A program made the translations under genes and the position numbers. Below the pieces are notes generated by a model, which was not told the origin of the DNA, ran no database searches, and saw nothing but the letters and a program-made list of their open reading frames with translations. Shown here one piece after another: positions 10,115 to 24,317 of a stretch of 64,000 bases of DNA. Within the stretch, counting starts at the first letter, position 1. Every line of letters begins with the position of its first letter. The DNA is from Crossaster papposus (lineage: Eukaryota; Echinodermata; Asteroidea; Velatida; Solasteridae), in contig JBAIAA010000094.1 of the NCBI GenBank assembly GCA_037893245.1, positions 310,001 through 374,000 on the forward strand. Direction: 5' to 3'.

Positions 10115-13028
10115 GTTCCATTGAGAAATTTGGCAATATTTTGGCTCAGATGTCGAGCTGGTGAGTGTCTCTTCATTCTCGAACAACGTTGAGGTTCGCA
10201 GCTCAAATATAAGTCGAGAAAATTATCCTCATTCGCAGCCATGTTTTCTTATGTGTATCTATGTACACGTGTATTGCCGCATAGGCCTATGTCGCCAGTG
10301 CCCTGACGCATGAGTCTCACAGTTTGGGTTCTTTCCATTGAGAAATTTGGCAATATGTTGGCTCAGATGTCGAGATGGTGAGTGTCTCTTCATTATCGAA
10401 CAACGTTGAGGTTCGCACCTAAGATATAAGTCGAACAAATTATCCTCATTCGCAGCCATGTTTTCTTATGTGTATGTTTGTACACGTGTATTGCCGCATA
10501 GGCCTATGTCGCCAGTGCCCTGACGCATGAGTCTCACAGTTTGGGTTTTTTCCAGTGAGAAATTTGGCAATATTTTGGCTTAGATGTCGAGCTAGTGAGT
10601 GTCTCTTTATTCTCGAACAAGGTTGAGGTTCGCAGCTCAGATACAAGTCGAGAAAATTATCCTCATTCGCAGCCATGTTTTCTTAAGTGTATATATGTAC
10701 ACGTGTATTGCCGCATAGGCCTATGTCGCCAGTGCCCTGACGCATGAGTCTTACAGTTTGGGTTCTTCAAATAGAGAAATTTGACAATATTTTGGCTCAG
10801 ATGTCGAGCTGGTGAGTGTCTCTTCATTCTCGAACAACGTTGAGGTTCGCAGCTAAGATATAAGTCGACAAAATTATCCTCATTCGCAGCCACCTTTTCT
10901 TATGTGTATGTTTGTACACGTGTATTGCCGCATTGGCCTATTCCGCCAGTGCCCCGACGCATGAGTCTCACAGTTTGGGTTCTTTCTATTGGGACATTTG
11001 GCAATATTTTGGCTCCGATGTCGAGCTGGTGAGTGTCTCTTCATTCTCGAACAACGTTGAGGTTCGCAGCTCAAATATAAGTCGAGAAAATTATGCTCAT
11101 TCGCAGCCATGTTTTCTTATGTGTATCTATGTACACGTGTATTGCCGCATAGGCCTATGTCGCCAGTGCCCTGACGCATGAGTCTCACAGTTTGGGTTCT
11201 TTCCATTGAGAAATTTGGCAATATTTTGGCTCAGATGTCGAGATGGTGAGTGTCTCTTCATTCTCGAACAACGTTGAGGTTCGCAGCTAAGATATAAGTC
11301 GAACAAATTATCCTCATTCGCAGCCACCTTTTCTTATGTGTATGTTTGTACATGTGTATTGCCGCATAGGCCTATGCCGCCAGTGCCCTGACGCATGAGT
11401 CTCACAGTTTGGGTTCTTTAAATATATAAATTGGGCAATATTTTGGCTACGATGTCGAGCTGGTGAGTGTCTCTTCATTCTCGAACAACGTGGAGGTTCG
11501 CAGCTCAAATATAAGTCGAGAAAATTATCCTCATTCGCAGCCATGTTTTCTTATGTGTATCTATGTACACTGGAATTGCCGCATAGGCCTATGTCGCCAG
11601 TGCCCTGACGCATGAGTCTCACAGTTTGGGTTCTTTCCATTGAGAAATTTGGCAATATTTTGGCTCAGATGTCGAGCTGGTGAGTGTCTCTTCATTCTCG
11701 AACAACGTTGAGGTTCGCAGCTCAAATATAAGTCGAGAAAATTATCCTCATTCGCAGCCATGTTTTCTTATGTGTATCTATGTACACGTGTATTGCCGCA
11801 TAGGCCTATGTCGCCAGTGCCCTGACGCATGAGTCTCACAGTTTGGGTTCTTTCCATTGAGACATTTAGCAATATTTTGGCTCAGATGTCGAGATGGTGA
11901 GTGTCTCTTCATTCTCGAACAACGTTGAGGTTCGCACCTAAGATATAAGTCGAGAAAATTATCCTCATTCGCAGCCATGTTTTCTTATGTGTATCTATGT
12001 ACACGTGTATTGCCGCATAGGCCTATGTCGCCAGTGCCCTGACGCATGAGTCTCACAGTTTGGGTTCTTTCCATTGAGAAATTTGGCAATATTTTGGCTC
12101 AGATGTCGAGATGGTGAGTGTCTCTTCATTATCAAACAACGTTGAGGTTCGCACCTAAGATATAAGTCGAACAAATTATCCTCATTCGCAGCCACCTTTT
12201 CTTATGTGTATGTTTGTACACGTGTATTGCCGCATAGGCCTATGCCGCCAGTGGCCTGACGCATGAGTCTCACGGTTTGGGTTTTTTTCCAGTGAGAAGT
12301 TTGGCAATATTTTGGCTCAGATGTCGAGCTGGTGAGTGTCTCTTCATTCTCGAACAACGTTGAGGTTCGCAGCTCAAATATAAGTCGAGAAAATTATGCT
12401 CATTCGCAGCCATGTTTTCTTATGTGTATCTATGTACACGTGTATTGCCGCATAGGCCTATGTCGCCAGTGCCCTGACGCATGAGTCTCACAGTTTGGGT
12501 TCTTTCCATTGAGAAATTTGGCAATATTTTGGCTCAGATGTCGAGATGGTGAGTGTCTCTTCATTCTCGAACAACGTTGAGGTTCGCAGCTAAGATATAA
12601 GTCGAAAAAATTATCCTCATTCGCAGACACCTTTTCTTATGTGTATGTTTGTACATGTGTATTGCCGCATAGGCCTATGCCGCCAGTGCCCTGACGCATG
12701 AGTCTCACAGTTTGGGTACTTTAAATAGATAAATTGGGCAATATTTTGGCTACGATGTCGAGCTGGTGAGTGTCTCTTCATTCTCGAACAACGTGGAGGT
12801 TCGCAGCTCAAATATAAGTCGAGAAAATTATCCTCATTCGCAGCCATGTTTTCTTATGTGTATCTATGTACACGTGTATTGCCCAATAGGCCTATGTCGC
12901 CAGTGCCCTGACGCATGAGTCTCACAGTTTGGGTTCTTTCCATTGAGAAATTTGGCAATATTTTGGCTCAGATGTCGAGCTGGTGAGTGTCTCTTCATTC
13001 TCGAACAACGTTGAGGTTCGCAGCTCAA

Positions 13029-14113
13029 ATATAAGTCGAGAAAATTATCCTCATTCGCAGCCATGTTTTCTTATGTGTATCTATGTACACGTGTATTGCC
13101 GCATAGGCCTATGTCGCCAGTGCCCTGACGCATGAGTCTCACAGTTTGGGTTCTTTCCATTGAGAAATTTGGCAGTATTTTGGCTCAGATGTCGAGATGG
13201 TGAGTGTCTCTTCATTCTCGAACAACGTTGAGGTTCGCACCTAAGATATAAGTCGAGAAAATTATCCTCATTCGCAGCCATGTTTTCTTATGTGTATTTA
13301 TGTACACGAGTATTGCCGCATTGGCCTAGGTCGCCAGTGCCCTGACGCATGAGTCTCACGGTTTGGGATTTTTCCAGTGAGAAATTTGGCAATATTGTGG
13401 CTCAGATGTCGAGCTGGTGAGTGTCTCTTCATTCTCGAACAACGTTGAGGTTCGCAGCTCAAATATAAGTCGAGAAAATTATCCTCATTCGCAGCCATGT
13501 TTTCTTATGTGTATCTATGTACACGTGTATTGCCGCATAGGCCTATGTCGCCAGTGCCCTGACGCATGAGTCTCACAGTTTGGGTTCTTTCCATTGAGAA
13601 ATTTGGCAATATTTTGGCTCAGATGTCGAGATGGTGAGTGTCTCTTCATTCTTGAACAACGTTGAGGTTCGCAGCTAAGATATAAGTCGAAAAAATTATC
13701 CTCATTCGCAGCCACCTTTTCTTATGTGTATGTTTGTACATGTGTATTGCCGCATAGGCCTATGCCGCCAGTGCCCTGACGCATGAGTCTCACAGTTTGG
13801 GTTCTTTAAATAGATACATTTGGCAATATTTTGGCTACGATGTCGAGCTGGTGAGTGTCTCTTCATTCTCGAACAACGTTGAGGTTCGCAGCTCAAATAT
13901 AAGTCGAGAAAATTATCCTCATTCGCAGCCATGTTTTCTTATGTGTATCTATGTACACGTGTATTGCCGCATAGGCCTATGTCGCCAGTGCCCTGACGCA
14001 TGAGTCTCACAGTTTGGGTTCTTTCCATTGAGGAATTTGGCAATATTTTGGCTCAGATGTCGAGCTGGTGAGTGTCTCTTCATTCTCGAACAACGTTGAG
14101 GTTCGCAGCTCAA
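13029..14113 (+). repeat. 1085-bp pentamer, copy 1
   Basis: Five 217-bp monomers. Marks shared with 14114-15198 are ggcagtatt, cacgagtattg with cattggcctagg, gggatttttcc, attcttg, and ttgaggaattt in the last monomer. One difference is attgtgg near 13394 against attttgg in copy 2. Confidence 0.9.
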
Positions 14114-15198
14114 ATATCAGTCGAGAAAATTATCCTCATTCGCAGCCATGTTTTCTTATGTGTATCTATGTACACGTGTATTGCCGCATAGGCCTATGTC
14201 GCCAGTGCCCTGACGCATGAGTCTCACAGTTTGGGTTCTTTCCATTGAGAAATTTGGCAGTATTTTGGCTCAGATGTCGAGATGGTGAGTGTCTCTTCAT
14301 TCTCGAACAACGTTGAGGTTCGCACCTAAGATATAAGTCGAGAAAATTATCCTCATTCGCAGCCATGTTTTCTTATGTGTATTTATGTACACGAGTATTG
14401 CCGCATTGGCCTAGGTCGCCAGTGCCCTGACGCATGAGTCTCACGGTTTGGGATTTTTCCAGTGAGAAATTTGGCAATATTTTGGCTCAGATGTCGAGCT
14501 GGTGAGTGTCTCTTCATTCTCGAACAACGTTGAGGTTCGCAGCTCAAATATAAGTCGAGAAAATTATCCTCATTCGCAGCCATGTTTTCTTATGTGTATC
14601 TATGTACACGTGTATTGCCGCATAGGCCTATGTCGCCAGTGCCCTGACGCATGAGTCTCACAGTTTGGGTTCTTTCCATTGAGAAATTTGGCAATATTTT
14701 GGCTCAGATGTCGAGATGGTGAGTGTCTCTTCATTCTTGAACAACGTTGAGGTTCGCAGCTAAGATATAAGTCGAAAAAATTATCCTCATTCGCAGCCAC
14801 CTTTTCTTATGTGTATGTTTGTACATGTGTATTGCCGCATAGGCCTATGCCGCCAGTGCCCTGACGCATGAGTCTCACAGTTTGGGTTCTTTAAATAGAT
14901 ACATTTGGCAATATTTTGGCTACGATGTCGAGCTGGTGAGTGTCTCTTCATTCTCGAACAACGTTGAGGTTCGCAGCTCAAATATAAGTCGAGAAAATTA
15001 TCCTCATTCGCAGCCATGTTTTCTTATGTGTATCTATGTACACGTGTATTGCCGCATAGGCCTATGTCGCCAGTGCCCTGACGCATGAGTCTCACAGTTT
15101 GGGTTCTTTCCATTGAGGAATTTGGCAATATTTTGGCTCAGATGTCGAGCTGGTGAGTGTCTCTTCATTCTCGAACAACGTTGAGGTTCGCAGCTCAA
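14114..15198 (+). repeat. 1085-bp pentamer, copy 2
   Basis: Tandem partner of 13029-14113 at an offset of exactly 1085 bases, with the same five monomers in the same order. It contains no 218-bp P monomer, unlike the 1086-bp pentamers elsewhere. Confidence 0.9.
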
Positions 15199-15633
15199 AT
15201 ATCAGTCGAGAAAATTATCCTCATTCGCAGCCATGTTTTCTTATGTGTATCTATGTACACGTGTATTGCCGCATAGGCCTATGTCGCCAGTGCCCTGACG
15301 CATGAGTCTCACAGTTTGGGTTCTTTCCATTGAGAAATTTGGCAATATTTTGGCTCAGATGTCGAGATGGTGAGTGTCTCTTCATTATCGAACAACGTTG
15401 AGGTTCGCACCTAAGATATAAGTCGAACAAATTATCCTCATTCGCAGCCACCTTTTCTTATGTGTATGTTTGTACACGTGTATTGCCGCATAGGCCTATG
15501 CCGCCAGTGGCCTGACGCATGAGTCTCACGGTTTGGGTTTTTTTCCAGTGAGAAGTTTGGCAATATTTTGGCTCAGATGTCGAGCTGGTGAGTGTCTCTT
15601 CATTCTCGAACAACGTTGAGGTTCGCAGCTCAA
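15199..15633 (+). repeat. Two linking monomers (A-like and P)
   Basis: One monomer with attatcg, gagatgg and a cacctaag end (15199-15415) and one 218-bp P (15416-15633). They sit between the pentamer duplication and the 4342-bp duplication and are not part of either. Confidence 0.85.
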
Positions 15634-18600
15634 ATATAAGTCGAGAAAATTATCCTCATTCGCAGCCATGTTTTCTTATGTGTATCTATGTACACGTGTA
15701 TTGCCGCATAGGCCTATGTCGCCAGTGCCCTGACGCATGAGTCTCACAGTTTGGGTTCTTTCCATTGAGAAATTTGGCAATATTTTGGCTCAGATGTCGA
15801 GATGGTGAGTGTCTCTTCATTATCAAACAACGTTGAGGTTCGCAGCTCAAATATAAGTCGAGACAATTATCCTTATTCGCAGCCATGTTTTCTTATGTGT
15901 ATCTATGTACACGTGTATTGCCGCATAGGCCTATGTCGCCAGTGCCCTGACGCATGAGTCTCACAGTTTGGGTTCTTTCCATTCAGAAATTTGGCAATAT
16001 TTTGGCTCAGATGTCGAGATGGTGAGTGTCTCTTCATTCTTGAACAACGTTGAGGTTCGCAGCTAAGATATAAGTCGAAAAAATTATCCTCATTCGCAGC
16101 CACCTTTTCTTATGTGTATGTTTGTACACGTGTATTGCCGCATAGGCCTATGCCGCCAGTGGCCTGACGCATGAGTCTCACGGTTTGGGTTTTTTTCCAG
16201 TGAGAAGTTTGGCAATATTTTGGCTCAGATGTCGAGCTGGTGAGTGTCTCTTCATTCTCGAACAACGTTGAGGTTCGCAGCTCAAATATAAGTCTAGAAA
16301 ATTATCCTCATTCGCAGCCATGTTTTCTTATGTGTATCTATGTACACGTGTATTGCCGCATAGGCCTATGTCGCCAGTGCCCTGACGCATGAGTCTCACA
16401 GTTTGGGTTCTTTCCATTGAGAAATTTGGCAATATTTTGGCTCAGATGTCGAGATGGTGAGTGTCTCTTCATTATCGAACAACGCTGAGGTTCGCAGCTC
16501 AAATATAAGTCGAGACAATTATCCTCATTCGCAGCCATGTTTTCTTATGTGTATCTATGTACACGTGTATTGCCGCATAGGCCTATGTCGCCAGTGCCCT
16601 GACGCATGAGTCTCACAGTTTGGGTTCTTTCCATTAAGAAATTTGGCAATATTTTGGCTCAGATGTCGAGATGGTGAGTGTCTCTTCATTCTCGAACAAC
16701 GTTGAGGTTCGCAGCTAAGATATCAGTCGAAAAAATTATCCTCATTCGCAGCCACCTTTTCTTATGTGTATGTTTGTACATGTGTATTGCCGCATAGGCC
16801 TATGCCGCCAGTGCCCTGACGCATGAGTTTCACAGTTTGGGTTCTTTAAATAGATACATTTGGCAATATTTTGGCTACGATGTCGAGCTGGTGAGTGTCT
16901 CTTCATTCTCGAACAACGTTGAGGTTCGCACCTAAGATATAAGTCGAGAAAATTATCCTCATTCGCAGCCATGTTTTCTTATGTGTATCTATGTACACGT
17001 GTATTGCCGCATAGGCCTATGTCGCCAGTGCCCTGACGCATGAGTCTCACAGTTTGGGTTCTTTCCATTGAGAAATTTGGCAATATTTTGGCTCAGATGT
17101 CGAGATGGTGAGTGTCTCTTCATTCTCGAACAACGTTGAGGTTCGCAGCTCAAATATAAGTCTAGAAAATTATCCTCATTCGCAGCCATGTTTTCTTATG
17201 TGTATCTATGTACACGTGTATTGCCGCATAGGCCTATGTCGCCAGTGCCCTGACGCATGAGTCTCACAGTTTGGGTTCTTTCCATTGAGAAATTTGGCAA
17301 TATTTTGGCTCAGATGTCGAGATGGTGAGTGTCTCTTCATTATCAAACAACGTTGAGGTTCGCAGCTCAAATATAAGTCGAGACAATTATCCTCATTCGC
17401 AGCCATGTTTTCTTATGTGTATCTATGTACACGTGTATTGCCGCATAGGCCTATGTCGCCAGTGCCCTGACGCATGAGTCTCACAGTTTGGGTTCTTTCC
17501 ATTAAGAAATTTGGCAATATTTTGGCTCAGATGTCGAGATGGTGAGTGTCTCTTCATTCTTGAACAACGTTGAGGTTCGCAGCTAAGATATAAGTCGAAA
17601 AAATTATCCTCATTTGCAGCCACCTTTTCTTATGTGTATGTTTGTACATGTGTATTGCCGCATAGGCCTATGCCGCCAGTGCCCTGACGCATGAGTCTCA
17701 CAGTTTGGGTTCTTTAAATAGATACATTTGGCAATATTTTGGCTACGATGTCGAGCTGGTGAGTGTCTCTTCATTCTCGAACAACGTTGAGGTTCGCAGC
17801 TCAAATATAAGTCGAGAAAATTATCCTCATTCGCAGCCATGTTTTCTTATGTGTATCTATGTACACGTGTATTGCCGCATAGGCCTATGTCGCCAGTGCC
17901 CTGACGCATGAGTCTCACAGTTTGGGTTCTTTCCATTGAGACATTTGGCAATATTTTGGCTCAGATGTCGAGCTGGTGAGTGTCTCTTCATTCTCGAACA
18001 ACGTTGAGGTTCGCAGCTCAAATATCAGTCGAGAAAATTATCCTCATTCGCAGCCATGTTTTCTTATGTGTATCTATGTACACGTGTATTGCCGCATAGG
18101 CCTATGTCGCCAGTGCCCTGACGCATGAGTCTCACAGTTTGGGTTCTTTCCATTGAGAAATTTGGCAATATTTCGGCTCAGATGTCGAGATGGTGAGTGT
18201 CTCTTCATTCTCGAACAACGTTGAGGTTCGCACCTAAGATATAAGTCGAGAAAATTATCCTGATTCGCAGCCATGTTTTCTTATGTGTATTTATGTACAC
18301 GTGTATTGCCGCATAGGCCTATGCCGCCAGTGCCCTGACGCATGAGTCTCACAGTTTGGGTTCTTTCCATTGAGAAATTTGGCAATATTTTGGCTCAGAT
18401 GTCGACATGGTGAGTGTCTCTTCATTATCGAACAACGTTGAGGTTCGCACCTAAGATATAAGTCGAACAAATTATCCTCATTCGCAGCCACTTTGTCTTA
18501 TGTGTATGTTTGTACACGTGTATTGCCGCATAGGCCTATGCCGCCAGTGGCCTGACGCATGAGTCTCACGGTTTGGGTTTTTTTCCAGTGAGAAGTTTGG

Positions 18601-19975
18601 CAATATTTTGGCTCAGATGTCGAGCTGGTGAGTGTCTCTTCATTCTCGAACAACGTTGAGGTTCGCAGCTCAAATATAAGTCGAGAAAATTATCCTCATT
18701 CGCAGCCATGTTTTCTTATGTGTATCTATGTACACGTGTATTGCCGCATAGGCCTATGTCGCCAGTGCCCTGACGCATGAGTCTCACAGTTTGGGTTCTT
18801 TCCATTGAGAAATTTGGCAATATTTTGGCTCAGATGTCGAGATGGTGAGTGTCTCTTCATTCTCGAACAACGTTGAGGTTCGCAGCTAAGATATAAGTCG
18901 AAAAAATTATCCTCATTCGCAGCCACCTTTTCTTATGTGTATGTTTGTACATGTGTATTGCCGCATAGGCCTATGCCGCCAGTGCCCTGACGCATGAGTC
19001 TCACAGTTTGGGTTCTTTAAATAGATACATTTGGCAATATTTTGGCTACGATGTCGAGCTGGTGAGTGTCTCTTCATTCTCGAACAACGTTGAGGTTCGC
19101 ACCTAAGATATAAGTCGAGAAAATTATCCTCATTCGCAGCCATGTTTTCTTATGTGTATCTATGTACACGTGTATTGCCGCATAGGCCTATGTCGCCAGT
19201 GCCCTGACGCATGAGTCTCACAATTTGGGTTCTTTCCATTGAGAAATTTGGCAATATTTTGGCTCAGATGTCGAGATGGTGAGTGTCTCTTCATTCTCGA
19301 ACAACGTTGAGGTTCGCAGCTCAAATATAAGTCTAGAAAATTATCCTCATTCGCAGCCATGTTTTCTTATGTGTATCTATGTACACGTGTATTGCCGCAT
19401 AGGCCTATGTCGCCAGTGCCCTGACGCATGAGTCTCACAGTTTGGGTTCTTTCCATTGAGAAATTTGGCAATATTTTGGCTCAGATGTCGAGATGGTGAG
19501 TGTCTCTTCATTATCAAACAACGTTGAGGTTCGCAGCTCAAATATAAGTCGAGACAATTATCCTCATTCGCAGCCATGTTTTCTTATGTGTATCTATGTA
19601 CACGTGTATTGCCGCATAGGCCTATGTCGCCAGTGCCCTGACGCATGAGTCTCACAGTTTGGGTTCTTTCCATTAAGAAATTTGGCAATATTTTGGCTCA
19701 GATGTCGAGATGGTGAGTGTCTCTTCATTCTTGAACAACGTTGAGGTTCGCAGCTAAGATATAAGTCGAAAAAATTATCCTCATTCGCAGCCACCTTTTC
19801 TTATGTGTATGTTTGTACATGTGTATTGCCGCATAGGCCTATGCCGCCAGTGCCCTGACGCATGAGTCTCACAGTTTGGGTTCTTTAAATAGATACATTT
19901 GGCAATATTTTGGCTACGATGTCGAGCTGGTGAGTGTCTCTTCATTCTCGAACAACGTTGAGGTTCGCAGCTCAA
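15634..19975 (+). repeat. 20-monomer HOR, copy 1 (4342 bp)
   Basis: This matches 19976-24317 at a constant offset of 4342 bases. Rare changes shared by both copies are ccttattcg (15874 and 20216), ccattcag, aacgctgagg, gatatcagtcgaaa, catttgcag, gagacattt, cactttgtc and acaatttggg. I noticed one difference: t at 16829 against c at 21171. Inside the unit, the run I_R-T-C-F-I appears twice, 2171 bp apart (16720 and 18891), so a decamer lies within the 20-mer. Confidence 0.92.
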
Positions 19976-22900
19976 ATATAAGTCGAGAAAATTATCCTCA
20001 TTCGCAGCCATGTTTTCTTATGTGTATCTATGTACACGTGTATTGCCGCATAGGCCTATGTCGCCAGTGCCCTGACGCATGAGTCTCACAGTTTGGGTTC
20101 TTTCCATTGAGAAATTTGGCAATATTTTGGCTCAGATGTCGAGATGGTGAGTGTCTCTTCATTATCAAACAACGTTGAGGTTCGCAGCTCAAATATAAGT
20201 CGAGACAATTATCCTTATTCGCAGCCATGTTTTCTTATGTGTATCTATGTACACGTGTATTGCCGCATAGGCCTATGTCGCCAGTGCCCTGACGCATGAG
20301 TCTCACAGTTTGGGTTCTTTCCATTCAGAAATTTGGCAATATTTTGGCTCAGATGTCGAGATGGTGAGTGTCTCTTCATTCTTGAACAACGTTGAGGTTC
20401 GCAGCTAAGATATAAGTCGAAAAAATTATCCTCATTCGCAGCCACCTTTTCTTATGTGTATGTTTGTACACGTGTATTGCCGCATAGGCCTATGCCGCCA
20501 GTGGCCTGACGCATGAGTCTCACGGTTTGGGTTTTTTTCCAGTGAGAAGTTTGGCAATATTTTGGCTCAGATGTCGAGCTGGTGAGTGTCTCTTCATTCT
20601 CGAACAACGTTGAGGTTCGCAGCTCAAATATAAGTCTAGAAAATTATCCTCATTCGCAGCCATGTTTTCTTATGTGTATCTATGTACACGTGTATTGCCG
20701 CATAGGCCTATGTCGCCAGTGCCCTGACGCATGAGTCTCACAGTTTGGGTTCTTTCCATTGAGAAATTTGGCAATATTTTGGCTCAGATGTCGAGATGGT
20801 GAGTGTCTCTTCATTATCGAACAACGCTGAGGTTCGCAGCTCAAATATAAGTCGAGACAATTATCCTCATTCGCAGCCATGTTTTCTTATGTGTATCTAT
20901 GTACACGTGTATTGCCGCATAGGCCTATGTCGCCAGTGCCCTGACGCATGAGTCTCACAGTTTGGGTTCTTTCCATTAAGAAATTTGGCAATATTTTGGC
21001 TCAGATGTCGAGATGGTGAGTGTCTCTTCATTCTCGAACAACGTTGAGGTTCGCAGCTAAGATATCAGTCGAAAAAATTATCCTCATTCGCAGCCACCTT
21101 TTCTTATGTGTATGTTTGTACATGTGTATTGCCGCATAGGCCTATGCCGCCAGTGCCCTGACGCATGAGTCTCACAGTTTGGGTTCTTTAAATAGATACA
21201 TTTGGCAATATTTTGGCTACGATGTCGAGCTGGTGAGTGTCTCTTCATTCTCGAACAACGTTGAGGTTCGCACCTAAGATATAAGTCGAGAAAATTATCC
21301 TCATTCGCAGCCATGTTTTCTTATGTGTATCTATGTACACGTGTATTGCCGCATAGGCCTATGTCGCCAGTGCCCTGACGCATGAGTCTCACAGTTTGGG
21401 TTCTTTCCATTGAGAAATTTGGCAATATTTTGGCTCAGATGTCGAGATGGTGAGTGTCTCTTCATTCTCGAACAACGTTGAGGTTCGCAGCTCAAATATA
21501 AGTCTAGAAAATTATCCTCATTCGCAGCCATGTTTTCTTATGTGTATCTATGTACACGTGTATTGCCGCATAGGCCTATGTCGCCAGTGCCCTGACGCAT
21601 GAGTCTCACAGTTTGGGTTCTTTCCATTGAGAAATTTGGCAATATTTTGGCTCAGATGTCGAGATGGTGAGTGTCTCTTCATTATCAAACAACGTTGAGG
21701 TTCGCAGCTCAAATATAAGTCGAGACAATTATCCTCATTCGCAGCCATGTTTTCTTATGTGTATCTATGTACACGTGTATTGCCGCATAGGCCTATGTCG
21801 CCAGTGCCCTGACGCATGAGTCTCACAGTTTGGGTTCTTTCCATTAAGAAATTTGGCAATATTTTGGCTCAGATGTCGAGATGGTGAGTGTCTCTTCATT
21901 CTTGAACAACGTTGAGGTTCGCAGCTAAGATATAAGTCGAAAAAATTATCCTCATTTGCAGCCACCTTTTCTTATGTGTATGTTTGTACATGTGTATTGC
22001 CGCATAGGCCTATGCCGCCAGTGCCCTGACGCATGAGTCTCACAGTTTGGGTTCTTTAAATAGATACATTTGGCAATATTTTGGCTACGATGTCGAGCTG
22101 GTGAGTGTCTCTTCATTCTCGAACAACGTTGAGGTTCGCAGCTCAAATATAAGTCGAGAAAATTATCCTCATTCGCAGCCATGTTTTCTTATGTGTATCT
22201 ATGTACACGTGTATTGCCGCATAGGCCTATGTCGCCAGTGCCCTGACGCATGAGTCTCACAGTTTGGGTTCTTTCCATTGAGACATTTGGCAATATTTTG
22301 GCTCAGATGTCGAGCTGGTGAGTGTCTCTTCATTCTCGAACAACGTTGAGGTTCGCAGCTCAAATATCAGTCGAGAAAATTATCCTCATTCGCAGCCATG
22401 TTTTCTTATGTGTATCTATGTACACGTGTATTGCCGCATAGGCCTATGTCGCCAGTGCCCTGACGCATGAGTCTCACAGTTTGGGTTCTTTCCATTGAGA
22501 AATTTGGCAATATTTCGGCTCAGATGTCGAGATGGTGAGTGTCTCTTCATTCTCGAACAACGTTGAGGTTCGCACCTAAGATATAAGTCGAGAAAATTAT
22601 CCTGATTCGCAGCCATGTTTTCTTATGTGTATTTATGTACACGTGTATTGCCGCATAGGCCTATGCCGCCAGTGCCCTGACGCATGAGTCTCACAGTTTG
22701 GGTTCTTTCCATTGAGAAATTTGGCAATATTTTGGCTCAGATGTCGACATGGTGAGTGTCTCTTCATTATCGAACAACGTTGAGGTTCGCACCTAAGATA
22801 TAAGTCGAACAAATTATCCTCATTCGCAGCCACTTTGTCTTATGTGTATGTTTGTACACGTGTATTGCCGCATAGGCCTATGCCGCCAGTGGCCTGACGC

Positions 22901-24317
22901 ATGAGTCTCACGGTTTGGGTTTTTTTCCAGTGAGAAGTTTGGCAATATTTTGGCTCAGATGTCGAGCTGGTGAGTGTCTCTTCATTCTCGAACAACGTTG
23001 AGGTTCGCAGCTCAAATATAAGTCGAGAAAATTATCCTCATTCGCAGCCATGTTTTCTTATGTGTATCTATGTACACGTGTATTGCCGCATAGGCCTATG
23101 TCGCCAGTGCCCTGACGCATGAGTCTCACAGTTTGGGTTCTTTCCATTGAGAAATTTGGCAATATTTTGGCTCAGATGTCGAGATGGTGAGTGTCTCTTC
23201 ATTCTCGAACAACGTTGAGGTTCGCAGCTAAGATATAAGTCGAAAAAATTATCCTCATTCGCAGCCACCTTTTCTTATGTGTATGTTTGTACATGTGTAT
23301 TGCCGCATAGGCCTATGCCGCCAGTGCCCTGACGCATGAGTCTCACAGTTTGGGTTCTTTAAATAGATACATTTGGCAATATTTTGGCTACGATGTCGAG
23401 CTGGTGAGTGTCTCTTCATTCTCGAACAACGTTGAGGTTCGCACCTAAGATATAAGTCGAGAAAATTATCCTCATTCGCAGCCATGTTTTCTTATGTGTA
23501 TCTATGTACACGTGTATTGCCGCATAGGCCTATGTCGCCAGTGCCCTGACGCATGAGTCTCACAATTTGGGTTCTTTCCATTGAGAAATTTGGCAATATT
23601 TTGGCTCAGATGTCGAGATGGTGAGTGTCTCTTCATTCTCGAACAACGTTGAGGTTCGCAGCTCAAATATAAGTCTAGAAAATTATCCTCATTCGCAGCC
23701 ATGTTTTCTTATGTGTATCTATGTACACGTGTATTGCCGCATAGGCCTATGTCGCCAGTGCCCTGACGCATGAGTCTCACAGTTTGGGTTCTTTCCATTG
23801 AGAAATTTGGCAATATTTTGGCTCAGATGTCGAGATGGTGAGTGTCTCTTCATTATCAAACAACGTTGAGGTTCGCAGCTCAAATATAAGTCGAGACAAT
23901 TATCCTCATTCGCAGCCATGTTTTCTTATGTGTATCTATGTACACGTGTATTGCCGCATAGGCCTATGTCGCCAGTGCCCTGACGCATGAGTCTCACAGT
24001 TTGGGTTCTTTCCATTAAGAAATTTGGCAATATTTTGGCTCAGATGTCGAGATGGTGAGTGTCTCTTCATTCTTGAACAACGTTGAGGTTCGCAGCTAAG
24101 ATATAAGTCGAAAAAATTATCCTCATTCGCAGCCACCTTTTCTTATGTGTATGTTTGTACATGTGTATTGCCGCATAGGCCTATGCCGCCAGTGCCCTGA
24201 CGCATGAGTCTCACAGTTTGGGTTCTTTAAATAGATACATTTGGCAATATTTTGGCTACGATGTCGAGCTGGTGAGTGTCTCTTCATTCTCGAACAACGT
24301 TGAGGTTCGCAGCTCAA
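19976..24317 (+). repeat. 20-monomer HOR, copy 2 (4342 bp)
   Basis: Tandem partner of 15634-19975, with the same class order and the same rare changes throughout. The upstream monomer (19759, class I) differs from the one before copy 1 (15416, class P), which fixes the left limit. Near-identity over 4.3 kb implies a very recent duplication or strong homogenisation. Confidence 0.92.
22364..24317 (+). repeat. 9-monomer unit Q-A'-P-F-I_R-T-C-F-I, copy 1 (1954 bp)
   Basis: This is the right end of the second 20-mer and is repeated next door at 24318-26271. The same nine classes also occupy 18022-19975. The unit contains one 218-bp P monomer. Confidence 0.88.

Larger units (their letters stand above)
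6517..13028 (+). repeat. Mixed monomer region, no short HOR
   Basis: Thirty monomers with less regular order and more private changes than the flanks. They include I-prime copies (7602, 9773, 11292, 12595), a copy with cattggcc and gccccgac (10858), a copy with cttacag and cttcaaatag (10641) and two P copies (8253, 12160). The 10641 and 10858 monomers are relatives of classes N and K, which become abundant only after 37.9 kb. Nothing other than satellite is present. Confidence 0.88.
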
